A DNA stretch of 38,228 nt from Patescibacteria group bacterium (GCA_028288925.1 JAQGHG010000013.1:1-38228); one strand, 5' to 3'. Shown: positions 1-8,373, numbered from the stretch's first letter. Translations and numbers: made by a program. The notes: generated by a model from the letters alone, not told the origin.

Positions 1-351
1 CCCGAAACCCACGACCCGCGCAAACCCGTCCAATGCTTCGGCCTCGCCGCCGCCACGCACACCAAAGCCACTCTTGAAGGCCAAAATGTCCGTCTCGAAC
101 CCGACCCCACCAACTCCGACCGCGACAAATACGGCCGGCTTCTGCGCTATGTCTATCTGCCCGACGGCACGCTCTTCAACGCCGAGCTCGTACGCGACGG
201 CTACGCCTTTGCCTACGTGGTCTTCCCGCTCGCCAAGCTTGAGGAATTCCGCGCCCTCGAACGCGAAGCCCGCGATCAAAATCGCGGGCTCTGGGCCGGC
301 TGCGCCATAAATGACACGACCAAGATCAAACAAACAGCCGGATCAAAATAA
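1..351 (+). CDS. Thermonuclease (SNase-like) family protein, 5' end cut by window
   Basis: This is the C-terminal 116 codons of a staphylococcal-nuclease-fold protein; frame 1 is open from the first base to TAA at 349-351. The fragment starts PETHDPRKPVQCFG, matching the segment after the catalytic loop in this family. It then has DRDKYGRLLRYVYL, which carries the conserved Lys-Tyr-Gly-Arg with the second catalytic arginine, and ends with the helical segment ...EREARDQNRGLWAGC. Family members hydrolyse DNA and RNA with calcium, usually outside the membrane. The N-terminus, and so any signal peptide, lies outside the window. It converges on the next gene with a one-base gap. The family call is firm; substrate and location are inferred. 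Confidence 0.85.
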   Translation, partial: PETHDPRKPVQCFGLAAATHTKATLEGQNVRLEPDPTNSDRDKYGRLLRYVYLPDGTLFNAELVRDGYAFAYVVFPLAKLEEFRALEREARDQNRGLWAGCAINDTTKIKQTAGSK

Positions 352-352
352 C

Positions 353-736
353 CTAACTAGCCACTTCCTTACCAAGCTTGGCGCTCACCACGACCTGCAT
401 GCTGTCGCCTTCGGGCGTCTGAATCTGCGTTTCGTTCGTCTCGGAGAAATACGTCACCAAATGGTGGCTCATAATCTCCTGCAAGTCCTTAAACTTGAAC
501 TTCAGCTCTTCCAGCTCCGAATTCACCAGCTGGTAGTCCTTGTCGGCCTCCAGCAGCTTCTTGGCCGTCTGGCGCTTCACCGAAGCCTCCTTGAGCTCCT
601 CCTGAATCGCCCGGAACTCATCATTCTGCTCGGCAATATCCTTGAGCTGATCCTTAATCGTCTTCATTTTTCCGCGTGTCTCGGCCAGTTCCAGCATTAA
701 GCGGTGAACAGCCTCCAGGGTGGTCTTGTCTTCCAT
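353..736 (-). CDS. Small coiled-coil protein of unknown function
   Basis: 127 residues, strongly charged (Glu/Lys/Gln rich), with heptad-like spacing through roughly residues 5-95, so it probably forms a long helical hairpin or dimeric coiled coil. No signal peptide, membrane segment or catalytic motif is visible. The ATG at 736 is preceded by AGGAG with a short three-base gap, so the start is well supported, and a TATGAT box lies about 30 nt upstream on the minus strand. It shares a short divergent intergenic region with the membrane protein at 809. I do not recognise a named family. It could be a scaffold or prefoldin-like helper, but nothing here proves that. Confidence 0.7.
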   Translation of the reverse strand: MEDKTTLEAVHRLMLELAETRGKMKTIKDQLKDIAEQNDEFRAIQEELKEASVKRQTAKKLLEADKDYQLVNSELEELKFKFKDLQEIMSHHLVTYFSETNETQIQTPEGDSMQVVVSAKLGKEVAS

Positions 737-808
737 AAACTCCTACAGATTAAACCGTTAGCGATATCATATAACATGTTACTCTAGAGGAAGAAGGGAA
801 GCTACCCT

Positions 809-1213
809 ATGCACGATCGCGACATCCAGCAAGTTCGTATCATTGGAACATTAATCGCCGGAATTGGGCTCATCCTCATGCTCCTCACGGGGCTTACGAC
901 GCTCTTTGTGCTCTTTGGCGGCGCCGCGGCCACCGCCGGCAACGGCATCGTGCGCGGCGGCCTCACCATCCTACTAGCCTTCATCATGTCATTTAGCCTC
1001 ACAAGCTGCGGCGCTGAGATTCAGCGGGTCAAACTCTCCACCGCCAATATCGAGAATCTCCGCCTCGTCTGGACCGCGCTTATCATCCTCATGGCGCTCA
1101 GCCTGGGAGCCGGCCTCTGGCTGGCCCAGCCGCTCGCGTTTCTAGCCGCCCTCGTCCTGCTCACTCTATTCTCGATTCGCGGGGCTATTATTCGGCTGAC
1201 GCGTCAATACTAG
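809..1213 (+). CDS. Small multi-pass membrane protein
   Basis: 134 residues with hydrophobic stretches near residues 10-35, 38-65, 83-103 and 105-125, suggesting three or four membrane helices. The short soluble part around residues 66-82 and the basic C-terminus (RGAIIRLTRQY) suggest an inside C-terminus. The ATG is preceded by purine-rich AGGAAGAAGGGAAG, a plausible ribosome-binding site. Its last 26 bases overlap the end of the convergent helicase gene, so both 3' ends are coding on both strands. No family is recognised and there are no conserved polar residues in the helices that would suggest transport. Confidence 0.65.
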   Translation: MHDRDIQQVRIIGTLIAGIGLILMLLTGLTTLFVLFGGAAATAGNGIVRGGLTILLAFIMSFSLTSCGAEIQRVKLSTANIENLRLVWTALIILMALSLGAGLWLAQPLAFLAALVLLTLFSIRGAIIRLTRQY

Positions 1214-2384
1214 GCCCCACCACAGTCAACTCCAGCTGCGCCCGCGTCACCGCCGTATAGAGCCATCGCCGCCAGTCTTCCTCGCTGGAGCGTGCGAACC
1301 GCTCCTCGAACACCAGCACGCGCTCAGCCTGCGAACCCTGCGCCTTGTGTACCGTCAGCGCGTAGCCGAAGTCCCACAAGTCACCCCGCTCGCCATCCGG
1401 CGCCACCGGCACATCCTTGATGGTAGCCGGCGCGCCAAACTGCTCCCGCCATATATACCCCACGTAGGTGTAATCCTCGCCTTCCAAAGCGATCTCCGCC
1501 TCATACCACTGCCCACCGTTCTCATCCGTGGCCGGCGTCACCCGAATAATCCGCCCAATCATGCCATTATAAATATGCTTGCCCCGGTTGTTGCGCAAAC
1601 ACACCACCTGGTCGCCCGATCGCGGCTCCGGCGAGCCCATATCGCGCATTTCACGAATCGCTTGGTTGAGCTTCACGCGCGTCGCGTTATACCCACACAA
1701 TATCATCAAATCCGGCCGCCAGCTGTCCAGTAGTTCCTGCACCATTACGCCCGTCTCCGGCAAGTTTCGGTCGATCTTGCGCACCCCCGTGCCGTAGTCC
1801 CGCACCGGCAGCAAACCCGACTCCCGCGCCAGCGTCGCCACCTCGATGATTGGCGAATCCACCTCTTGCCGGAAAATCCGCTCCAGCCGGACCATTGGAC
1901 TAGCCATCAGGTTAAACGACGATCCCACCGGCGGCAGCTGGCCATGATCGCCCACGGCCAAGATCGGTATCCCAAACGCCAGCAAATCCTGCCAGATAGC
2001 ATCGTCCACCATGCTCGCCTCATCCACGATTATCAGATCACGCCCGAGCTTTTCCTTGCGCACCCACCGCGGCAGTGCCCCCGCCGCGTCATCGCTGGTA
2101 TAAATCAAACTGTGAATCGTCGACACCGAATCGCCCTGCACCGCCACTCGCTGCTCCTTGAGGCGCTCCTGCAGCACCCGCGTCGCCTTGCCGGTATAGG
2201 CGCAAAACGCCACGCTGGCGGTCTCGTCGTACTCCCGCAGCCCTTTGCGCAAATAAGCGATGAGCGTGGTTTTACCGGTGCCGGCATAGCCGCCTAGCGT
2301 CAGGTAGGGACTCGACCGGCTCCGGTACCACGCCCCAATCTGGCGGAGCGCGGCTGCTTGATCTGGAGATAGCACATACGTCAT
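1188..2384 (-). CDS. Superfamily 1B DNA helicase, RecD/Dda-like
   Basis: 398 residues. Walker A GYAGTGKT lies at 32-39, Walker B DEASMVD at 121-127, motif III GDHGQLPPV at 145-153. Near the C-terminus come ALTVHKAQGSQ (motif V) and YTAVTRA (motif VI), the UvrD_C_2 signature. This order is that of short RecD2/Dda-type 5'-3' helicases; the N-terminal region of RecD2 is absent, so it is closer in size to phage Dda. It probably unwinds DNA ends or forks during repair or recombination. The start is supported by a TATAAT box at 2391-2396 (minus strand) that ends six bases before the ATG, with no Shine-Dalgarno site, so translation is probably leaderless. Confidence 0.92.
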   Translation of the reverse strand: MTYVLSPDQAAALRQIGAWYRSRSSPYLTLGGYAGTGKTTLIAYLRKGLREYDETASVAFCAYTGKATRVLQERLKEQRVAVQGDSVSTIHSLIYTSDDAAGALPRWVRKEKLGRDLIIVDEASMVDDAIWQDLLAFGIPILAVGDHGQLPPVGSSFNLMASPMVRLERIFRQEVDSPIIEVATLARESGLLPVRDYGTGVRKIDRNLPETGVMVQELLDSWRPDLMILCGYNATRVKLNQAIREMRDMGSPEPRSGDQVVCLRNNRGKHIYNGMIGRIIRVTPATDENGGQWYEAEIALEGEDYTYVGYIWREQFGAPATIKDVPVAPDGERGDLWDFGYALTVHKAQGSQAERVLVFEERFARSSEEDWRRWLYTAVTRAQLELTVVGPSIDASAE

Positions 2385-2530
2385 GCGGTGATTATACGCC
2401 CTGCGAGGTCAGACCCCGCCAAACACCAAAAAAACCCACCAAAAATCCATCCCGCTTGGATAAACCACCAGTGCTTACCCATACACCCAACCGCTATGCT
2501 TCATCAAGAGTAATGGTGGAGGGACCAGCC

Positions 2531-2809
2531 ATGAGTGAACGAGACGTAGTTTGGCAGGAGCGTCGGTTAGAGGAAATTCTTTTCTCAAACACCGACCTCG
2601 TCAGCAAGACCCAACAAATAATCCGGCTGGGCTTCGACCCAGAGATAGCCGACGAAATCGTCGAGCGGCACCAGATCGGCACGCAATCGCCCGTCTATTA
2701 CGAGCGCCTCGACTTCGCCGACCTTGACGACGATCTAGAGGAGCCGACCACTCCGCTGGCCGAAGAAGAGCGGCCACACGAAGTAGGGGAAAAAGACAGA
2801 AGCCTATAA
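2531..2809 (+). CDS. Small acidic protein of unknown function
   Basis: 92 residues from the ATG at 2531, chosen because GGAGGGA lies eight bases upstream; a longer in-frame reading from 2456 has no such site. The sequence MSERDVVWQERRLEEILFSN looks helical, followed by a segment resembling a small helical domain (TQQIIRLGFDPEIADEIVERH) and an acidic tail DFADLDDDLEEP. There are no cysteines, signal peptide or membrane segments. I do not recognise it. The RLGFDPEIADEIVERH part resembles UBA-like or regulatory helix pairs, but that is only an impression. Confidence 0.6.
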   Translation: MSERDVVWQERRLEEILFSNTDLVSKTQQIIRLGFDPEIADEIVERHQIGTQSPVYYERLDFADLDDDLEEPTTPLAEEERPHEVGEKDRSL

Positions 2810-2896
2810 TCTGTCACCCGGGAGTGAAGACCTTGAGAGTCTTTGCTCCTATGTGGCGTGGATAATGTTCCAAATAGAGCTATAATAATTACCCAC

Positions 2897-3766
2897 ATGA
2901 ACCCCACGCCCCAATTCATCCGCCAGGAAGACAAGCCGCTCTTCCCCAATATCTTCTACAACCGCCCCGTCAGCCGCCACGCCGCCGGGCGGCTACTTAT
3001 CGTGGGCGGTCATAGCGGCGAATTCAGTCTGCCCACAGCCATCCACCAACTCGCCACCGCCTGCGGGCTAGGGGAGTGCAACGTGGTACTGCCCGACAAT
3101 CTCGCCAAATTCTTGGGTGGCGCGCCGGGCACATTCTTCGTAGCCTCCAATCCCTCCGGCGCGCTCGCCCCCGAAGCTCTCGGGCGCATCCTGGAGCTCT
3201 CCGAAGAAGCCGACGCCGTGGCGCTCGGCGCCAGCCTGTCCAATAATTCCACCACCGCCATGCTCACCGAAAACTTGGCCGGCCAGATCGAGCGGCCGGT
3301 CATCGTCTTCGACGACGCGCTCAAGACCATGCAGCACAACATTACCGCCATCACCGACAACCCTCAGGCGCTCATCATCCTCACCATGGCCGAGGTCTTT
3401 AAACTCTGCGGCCAGCTCGGCATCCCCATCCAGATCCGCCAGGGCGCCGGCCTCGTCAACAAACTCGAGATCATCCAAAACCTCAAAGCCGCCACCCGCG
3501 CCGGCTACGCCGTCTATGGCACCGAGATTGTCGTGGCCGCCGACACCGGGTTCATCGTTACGCCCATCAATTACCACCTCGCCCTCACGCCGGCCCTATT
3601 TTACGCCGTACTTGGCACCTTTTGGCTTCAGAATCCCACCAACCGCCGGGCGGGCCTCGCCACCGGCGCCTATCTCATCCGCCACATCGGCGCGCAGTTC
3701 GAACCCACCGAGCGGCCTAGCGTCGCCCAGCTCGCCAAAGCCATCAGCCAGTTCCTACGCGACTAG
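2897..3766 (+). CDS. Ribokinase-fold enzyme, NAD(P)H-hydrate dehydratase-like (YjeF C-terminal type)
   Basis: About 289 residues from the ATG at 2897. The early AGRLLIVGGHSGEFSLPTAIHQLATACGLGECNVVLP matches the glycine-rich start of the YjeF C-terminal/carbohydrate-kinase family, which removes water from damaged NAD(P)H-hydrate using ADP or ATP. Further blocks are ADAVALGASLSNNSTT and a C-terminal RRAGLATGAYLIRHIG. The usual NxxGxGGxGD catalytic loop is not clearly present, because the region reads AALIL... and TPALFYAVLGTF, so catalysis may differ or be lost. A TATAAT box at 2881-2886 ends ten bases before the ATG. The EamA gene follows after six bases, probably co-transcribed. Family fold likely; exact reaction uncertain. 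Confidence 0.65.
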   Translation: MNPTPQFIRQEDKPLFPNIFYNRPVSRHAAGRLLIVGGHSGEFSLPTAIHQLATACGLGECNVVLPDNLAKFLGGAPGTFFVASNPSGALAPEALGRILELSEEADAVALGASLSNNSTTAMLTENLAGQIERPVIVFDDALKTMQHNITAITDNPQALIILTMAEVFKLCGQLGIPIQIRQGAGLVNKLEIIQNLKAATRAGYAVYGTEIVVAADTGFIVTPINYHLALTPALFYAVLGTFWLQNPTNRRAGLATGAYLIRHIGAQFEPTERPSVAQLAKAISQFLRD

Positions 3767-3772
3767 CCCGCC

Positions 3773-4684
3773 ATGAGTCCACTGAATGTTGCACTCACGC
3801 TCTTTGCCGCCATCTCCAGAGGAAGCTTCAGCGTTGCGCAAAAGGACATGCGCGATCGCCTCGACATCCACCCGGCCACCTGCTGTGTGGTTTTTTCGAT
3901 CACCGCGCTCCTGCTAACACTCGCGACAAACGTCTTCGCACCCTCACTGATTGGAGGCATATCGTTCCACGGGCTCGACAAAGCCTGGCCCGACGCCACG
4001 ATCGTGAGCTTGTCGTTCGCGCTCGCCAATGTGGCGGTCTTCTACGCGCAGAGCCTATTCAAGAAGCTCACCGCCAGCGCCACCCAGATCATGCTCGCCT
4101 GCACGCTGCCCATCGGCACCTGGCTGGCACACTGGGTCCTCGGTACACCGCTCTCGCCGCACCTGCTGGTCGGTGTAACAATGCTGATAGGCGCGATCGG
4201 CTTGGGGCTTTACGAAAAAGGGGCAGCCAGGAGCCCCGTTCGGGGCCTCGCGCTCATCCTGATAGCCGCCGGGCTCTTCTCGCTGTTCCAGGTCAAGAGC
4301 GCCCAGCTATCGGAGCACATCAGCGGCGGCACCTACGCGATACTGGCCTACGGCGTGACCGCGCTGGTAGTCGGCGTTGCCCGCTTTACCCAGATCCGTG
4401 GAGACCTAGGCATCCTGCGGAAACAGCCCAAAACCACCATCCTGACGGGCCTCAGCACCGGAAGCACCAGCTTCCTATACCTCGAATGGTCCTACCATGT
4501 GTACCAGGGGGTGCCGAAGGATATCCAGGGAACGATAGTCATACTCCTAAACACTCACGTCGTCATATCGGTCGCCCTCGGCGCCTGGTTGCTCAAGGAA
4601 AGGACCAATCTGCGGCTCAAGCTGCTCGCCGTCCTGATCGCCATTCCGGCGGTACTGCTCATCAAGGGCGTCGTCAGATGGTGA
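3773..4684 (+). CDS. EamA/DMT-superfamily membrane transporter
   Basis: 303 residues with about ten hydrophobic segments, arranged as two five-helix halves as in the drug/metabolite transporter superfamily. Typical features are the acidic or basic residues near the first helices and the repeated pattern near AVFYAQSLFKKLTASATQIMLACTLPIGTWLAHWVLG and LLNTHVVISVALGAWLLKERTNLRLKLLAVLIAIPAVLLI, the classic end-of-half signature. It likely exports or imports a small metabolite, but the substrate cannot be read from sequence. It begins six bases after the upstream enzyme gene without its own ribosome-binding site, implying translational coupling. It ends just before a strong bidirectional terminator. 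Confidence 0.82.
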   Translation: MSPLNVALTLFAAISRGSFSVAQKDMRDRLDIHPATCCVVFSITALLLTLATNVFAPSLIGGISFHGLDKAWPDATIVSLSFALANVAVFYAQSLFKKLTASATQIMLACTLPIGTWLAHWVLGTPLSPHLLVGVTMLIGAIGLGLYEKGAARSPVRGLALILIAAGLFSLFQVKSAQLSEHISGGTYAILAYGVTALVVGVARFTQIRGDLGILRKQPKTTILTGLSTGSTSFLYLEWSYHVYQGVPKDIQGTIVILLNTHVVISVALGAWLLKERTNLRLKLLAVLIAIPAVLLIKGVVRW

Positions 4685-4739
4685 CATCCTCCCAACCCTG
4701 CCGGCAATCGTGCCTCTCCGTAAGGCTCCGATTGCCGTA

Positions 4740-4767
4740 AAAAGGGCGCTCCACAGAGCGCCCTTTT
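4740..4767. terminator. Bidirectional rho-independent terminator
   Basis: A perfect 12-bp stem (4740-4751 with 4756-4767) closes a CACA loop. It starts with AAAA and ends with TTTT, so it works on both strands. It separates the EamA gene (plus) from the DUF5684 gene (minus), which converge here. Confidence 0.92.
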
Positions 4768-4789
4768 CCGTTCCAAGATCACCACCTAA

Positions 4790-5197
4790 TTAGGCGGCAG
4801 CAGGGGAGTCAACCTTGGGCGCGCGATACCCAGCTTTGCCGTAGCCGAGCATCAAGATGCCCACCAGGCTAAACAGCCACAGGCCGACCACGCCAAACGC
4901 GGTGCTCTTACCAAACGCCTTAGCCAGATCAATGGCTAGGAGGAGCCATATTACGATGTTTACAAAAGGGACGAAGAAGAGCACCAGCCACCAACCCGGC
5001 CGGCCGGCGATCTTAAGCAGAACGTAGGTGTTATAAAACGGCACAAGGGACGCCCATCCCGGCTTACCGGCCTTAGTGAAAACCTTCCACATACCTACGA
5101 CCGCGACCACGACCAGCGCCAGCCACACCAGCGCTATCACCAATGAGACCCCCGAACCTGCGGACGAAGACGCGTCATACGAATTCGAATAATCCAT
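4790..5197 (-). CDS. DUF5684 family membrane protein
   Basis: 135 residues. A Ser/Ala-rich N-terminus is followed by a hydrophobic helix (residues ~18-40) and the block WKVFTKAGKPGWASLVPFYNTYVLLKIAGRPGWWLVLFFVPFVNIVIWLLLAIDLAKAFGKS, the recognisable DUF5684 signature. Three or four membrane helices are likely. The function of the family is unknown; members are often found in Gram-positive and CPR genomes. The ATG has a good AAGGAG site four bases upstream. The leader contains repeated TTAAG elements (5204-5235), which may be regulatory. The gene ends at the shared terminator. Confidence 0.85.
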   Translation of the reverse strand: MDYSNSYDASSSAGSGVSLVIALVWLALVVVAVVGMWKVFTKAGKPGWASLVPFYNTYVLLKIAGRPGWWLVLFFVPFVNIVIWLLLAIDLAKAFGKSTAFGVVGLWLFSLVGILMLGYGKAGYRAPKVDSPAAA

Positions 5198-5249
5198 ATT
5201 ACTCCTTAAGATAACCTTAATATTAGCTTAAGTGTATCACGCGTCAGAG

Positions 5250-5981
5250 CTAAAATTTATAGTACAGATACGAGCCCGGCTGGCCAAGCGGTTCAATAGA
5301 GCTCGGCACGAGAATATAGTTAGGCCGCATAGCATCGCCAAAATTTCGAAACGAACCATGCACCTGCACCCATGAACCTTCTTTGAGATGACCCCGCCAA
5401 TCGGCTTCGTGCACGCCCAGCCCTACCGGCGTCGCATCGACAGCACAACAATAAATCACCAAGCGCGACAGCACAAACTCATTGGGCTGATACTTGGCAC
5501 CCGCGTGCACGAAACCAAGTACATCAACCGGCTGCGAAACCACGCTGGCTTCGTCCACGGGTCCGCTGAGCTCGCTGATCCACTCCGCGATGCCCTTATC
5601 GCCCTCGGGTCGCTCGGACGCGAAGCTCAACCGCTGCCCATTGGAGTTGGCCACCAGCTCAGCTAGACTCTTGCTCGCAACATTGCTACGGGTAAGCGGC
5701 TGCGGCGGCAAAATCCAGCCCACCGAGAGCACCAACACCACCGGCACCGTCAGTAACACCCCCGCCCACCAGTGCCGCGACGGCTCAATCACGGTCAGCT
5801 TTCGCCCCACCAGCGCAATAGCCGCCGCAATACAAACAATCAGCGACAGTAGGTTCATTACGCCGGTAAATGTGACATAGCGGGGGTTAATATAATTAAG
5901 CAGCTCGCCCGCCAGAAACAATTTCAGACAATACCCGTTAATAGCCACTAGCACGCCAAGCTTGAGCAAATTCCGTCTCAT
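5250..5981 (-). CDS. TIGR03943 family protein, partner of the upstream permease
   Basis: 243 residues. The N-terminal half has three or four membrane helices (MRRNLLKLGVLVAINGYCLKLFLAGELLNYINPRYVTFTGVMNLLSLIVCIAAAIALV and a later WWAGVLLTVPVVLVLSVGWILPP). The C-terminal half is a soluble beta-rich domain containing VDVLGFVH and SRLVIYCCAVDATPVGLGV. This is the YcgQ-like family that pairs with DUF318 permeases. Its start overlaps the permease stop by four bases (ATGA), so the two are translationally coupled and probably form one membrane complex. The vicinal Cys-Cys in the soluble domain may bind metal; this is inference. Confidence 0.87.
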   Translation of the reverse strand: MRRNLLKLGVLVAINGYCLKLFLAGELLNYINPRYVTFTGVMNLLSLIVCIAAAIALVGRKLTVIEPSRHWWAGVLLTVPVVLVLSVGWILPPQPLTRSNVASKSLAELVANSNGQRLSFASERPEGDKGIAEWISELSGPVDEASVVSQPVDVLGFVHAGAKYQPNEFVLSRLVIYCCAVDATPVGLGVHEADWRGHLKEGSWVQVHGSFRNFGDAMRPNYILVPSSIEPLGQPGSYLYYKF

Positions 5982-7069
5982 TTAGCCACCACCATATTAA
6001 CAACTAGCCCCACCAGCACCGCCAACACTGCCACCACCGGGACCACCGCCCCTAAATACCGCCAGTTGAACGTGCTCTTCATAAGTGACAGTGACTTCAC
6101 ATTAATCATGGGGCTAGCGATCAAGAAGGTTACCACCGAGCCCAGCGGAAAGCTGTTGGCATAGCTCAGAGCAAAAAAAGCATCTACACCCGAGCAAATA
6201 GACACTACTAGAGCCAAGCCCAGCATACTCAAAAGTGATAGCCACATATTGGAGCCGATCGCCACGATCACCTCGCGCGGCACAATGGTTTGGGTCGCGG
6301 CGGCGATAAGTGCCCCGATGCACAGTAGCCGCACAATCAGCCACAACTCAGTCTGAAAGCCCTCCAAAAACTCTCGCCAGCGGCTCACTCGCTGCGCGTG
6401 CGCATGAATCCGGCAGGCAGCCACGAACGCCGGTTCCAGTAGCTCCTCTGGCCGCTTCAAGCGGTCCAACCCGGCTGCCACTACCAGCGCTATCACCAGC
6501 GCTGCCACCAACCGCGTCACCGCCACCCAGCGCGCGAACCCGAAAGCTTCCCAAGTCGCCAAAAACGTAATGGGATTAATGATCGGCGCGGCCAGCAAAA
6601 ACACCGTCACATCCTGCGGGCTCATACCTTGGCTAATCAAGCTACGCGCCACCGGCACATTGCCACACTCACACACCGGCATGGCCATACCCAGCAAGGC
6701 CAAACCCACTCGCCGCAGATGCCGTTGCTTCGGCAATATCCGCATCATCACCGAAGCCGGCACAAATACCCGGATCAACATAGCCAAGAGCACACCCAAG
6801 ATTACAAACGGTAGCCCCTCCACCACCAAGCTAAGCGTAAGGGTAATGAACGTTTGAAGCTGCTCGGGTATTAAGTTGGGCAGATTATTCAGAGACAAGC
6901 CACCCGATACAGCCAATAAGCCCAATCCGGTAATTTGGTCTTTAAAGAAGGTAATGAGAGCAAATATGATAATCAACCCGGCCACAAAAAACCCGGCTAT
7001 TACAAGCTCCGGTCCAACCTGTTCGGGTTCTGGTTCGCGCCCATCCATTTCACTAATGATACCACTCAT
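5978..7069 (-). CDS. DUF318/ArsP-type permease
   Basis: 363 residues with about eight membrane helices. The hallmark is MPVCECGNVPVARSLISQGMSPQDVTVFLLAAPIINPITFLATWEAFG, containing the conserved Cys-Glu-Cys-Gly motif in a helix, and the mirrored LALVVSICSGVDAFFALSYANSFPLGSVVTFLIASPMINVKSLSLM. Relatives (YraQ, YcgR, ArsP) move metal or metalloid species. It starts five bases after the Fur-family gene stops and overlaps the TIGR03943 gene by four bases, so the three form an operon. The regulator context suggests a divalent metal such as zinc as substrate. Family is clear; substrate inferred. Confidence 0.9.
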   Translation of the reverse strand: MSGIISEMDGREPEPEQVGPELVIAGFFVAGLIIIFALITFFKDQITGLGLLAVSGGLSLNNLPNLIPEQLQTFITLTLSLVVEGLPFVILGVLLAMLIRVFVPASVMMRILPKQRHLRRVGLALLGMAMPVCECGNVPVARSLISQGMSPQDVTVFLLAAPIINPITFLATWEAFGFARWVAVTRLVAALVIALVVAAGLDRLKRPEELLEPAFVAACRIHAHAQRVSRWREFLEGFQTELWLIVRLLCIGALIAAATQTIVPREVIVAIGSNMWLSLLSMLGLALVVSICSGVDAFFALSYANSFPLGSVVTFLIASPMINVKSLSLMKSTFNWRYLGAVVPVVAVLAVLVGLVVNMVVAK

Positions 7070-7074
7070 GCTAG

Positions 7075-7494
7075 CTATTTAGTCGAGCAGTCTCCACATT
7101 CCCCCTGGATTTCAATGTGATGCGCCGACATGCTAGCACCCATCACCTTGATCACATTCGCCAGGCTCACTTCTACCACCTTGCTGTCAAAGTCGATTAA
7201 ACGCCCGCACTTCCGGCACCAAAAATGGTGGTGGTGCCCCGTATAATCATCGCTCAACTCCACTAAGCGCTTCCCGCCGGCCACAATATCCTCAATGATA
7301 CCTAACCGGCGCAGCAACGTCAGCGTCCGGTAGGTAGTGGCCGGATCAATGCCGTTCTTCCGCCCCAGCTCAGTCAGGCTCACTGTGCTCACCGGACTAT
7401 GGCGAAGCAACGCTCGAAACAAAATCAGCCGTGGCGACGTAAGACGCTCGTTAGCATTCTTTAGAGTATGTTTATAGGTTTCTTCCTGAGACAT
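7075..7494 (-). CDS. Fur/Zur-family metal-responsive repressor
   Basis: 139 residues from the ATG at 7494. An N-terminal winged helix (LTSPRLILFRALLRHSPVSTVSLTELGRKNGIDPATTYRTLTLLRRLGII) is followed by the dimerisation domain with metal-binding GHHHHFWCRKCGRLIDF and a C-terminal CGDC. The two Cys-x-x-Cys pairs form the structural zinc site and the His cluster the sensing site, as in Fur, Zur and PerR. A longer reading from 7530 exists, but a TATAAT box (7502-7507, minus) ends seven bases before the 7494 ATG, supporting this start and leaderless expression. It heads the permease operon and faces a CDF transporter, so it probably controls both. Zinc is the likeliest signal. Confidence 0.9.
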   Translation of the reverse strand: MSQEETYKHTLKNANERLTSPRLILFRALLRHSPVSTVSLTELGRKNGIDPATTYRTLTLLRRLGIIEDIVAGGKRLVELSDDYTGHHHHFWCRKCGRLIDFDSKVVEVSLANVIKVMGASMSAHHIEIQGECGDCSTK

Positions 7495-7501
7495 GATGAT
7501 C

Positions 7502-7542
7502 ATTATATGCATAAGTAGTCGCATATGCAATTTAGTTGCACA
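7502..7542. promoter_or_regulatory. Candidate Fur/Zur operator region with TATGCA repeats
   Basis: Between the divergent regulator and transporter genes lie nested inverted repeats: TATGC at 7506-7510 with GCATA at 7521-7525, and TATGCAA at 7524-7530 with TTGCACA at 7536-7542 (six of seven match). The set overlaps the TATAAT box of the regulator gene (7502-7507, minus strand), so a bound repressor would block its own operon and could affect the transporter promoter. It does not match the classical Fur box. Confidence 0.55.
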
Positions 7543-7622
7543 TGGTATTACTTAGGCATAACCTTGAGTTCGTGCCGGCTCCAAGGCCGGTATCAACCTC
7601 GACATCCCGATGGGGGATAACA

Positions 7623-8300
7623 ATGTCCGACCACGCTCACACCCACGCCCTTTCCGGCCGCCCACTCCTATTGACCGCCCTGGCCTTTATCGGATTCGGC
7701 CTGCTCGAACTCGTTGTCGGAGCGTTCCTCAAGGATAACGCCACCGTCGTGCAAGCCGACGGGCTCCACAACCTGGCCGACGCCGCTGTGCTCATTGGCA
7801 CAAACTGGCTCGAGCGCAAATGGATGAACTCCCCGCGAAGGGGCCTAAATTGCTGCGGCGTCAACCGGCTGAAAATCCTTCTGGGATATTTCGCACCCGG
7901 CTCATACGGCATTGGCCTCATCATAGGCATGCTCACGCACGGCAAACCGGACGGAACGCTCCTCACGGCGCGACAAACCAGCCTCGCGATATGGCTCGGA
8001 ATCATCAGCATCGGCGTCAACATCTGGTGTCACCGCGGCACCGTCCACCACGGCCACGGCGGGCTCTCAGCCCACCTCAAATCCGATGTCGTTGGAGCAA
8101 CAGCTATCATCGCTGTCGCTCTGCTCGTACCATTCACGGCCAGCCTCAACCCGCTAATCACCGTTACGGCCTTCAACATCATGGCGTTCGTCGCCTGGAA
8201 AGAACTACGAACCACAGTTGAAAAGGTCAAAAAATGCGACCACCGGCTGGTAATGCCACCGAAAGCGTACGCGCCGGCATCCGGGAGATCTACGACGTAA
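7623..8300 (+). CDS. Cation diffusion facilitator (CDF) transporter, short form
   Basis: 225 residues from the ATG at 7623, chosen for the GGGGGAT ribosome-binding site; the 7536 reading would add a poor N-terminus. The transport site of the family is visible as H49-N-L-A-D53 (with D46) in helix 2 and H151-L-K-S-D155 in helix 5. A His-rich loop (CHRGTVHHGHGG) lies between helices 4 and 5. About six helices are present, but the usual ~90-residue cytoplasmic C-terminal domain is missing; after helix 6 only ~35 residues remain. It likely exports zinc or a similar ion. It is divergent from the Fur-like gene and shares its regulatory region. Confidence 0.85.
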   Translation: MSDHAHTHALSGRPLLLTALAFIGFGLLELVVGAFLKDNATVVQADGLHNLADAAVLIGTNWLERKWMNSPRRGLNCCGVNRLKILLGYFAPGSYGIGLIIGMLTHGKPDGTLLTARQTSLAIWLGIISIGVNIWCHRGTVHHGHGGLSAHLKSDVVGATAIIAVALLVPFTASLNPLITVTAFNIMAFVAWKELRTTVEKVKKCDHRLVMPPKAYAPASGRSTT

Positions 8301-8337
8301 TTGCCATACTCCACCCAAACCGGACCACGCACGCCCC

Positions 8338-8373
8338 GGGGTGTACTGCCACGCGGCGGTACACCCCTCTCTT
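8338..8373 (+). terminator. Rho-independent terminator after the CDF gene
   Basis: A 13-bp stem with one G-T pair (8338-8350 with 8355-8367) and a four-base loop is followed by TCTCTCTT. It ends the CDF transcript before the histidine kinase. Confidence 0.82.
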
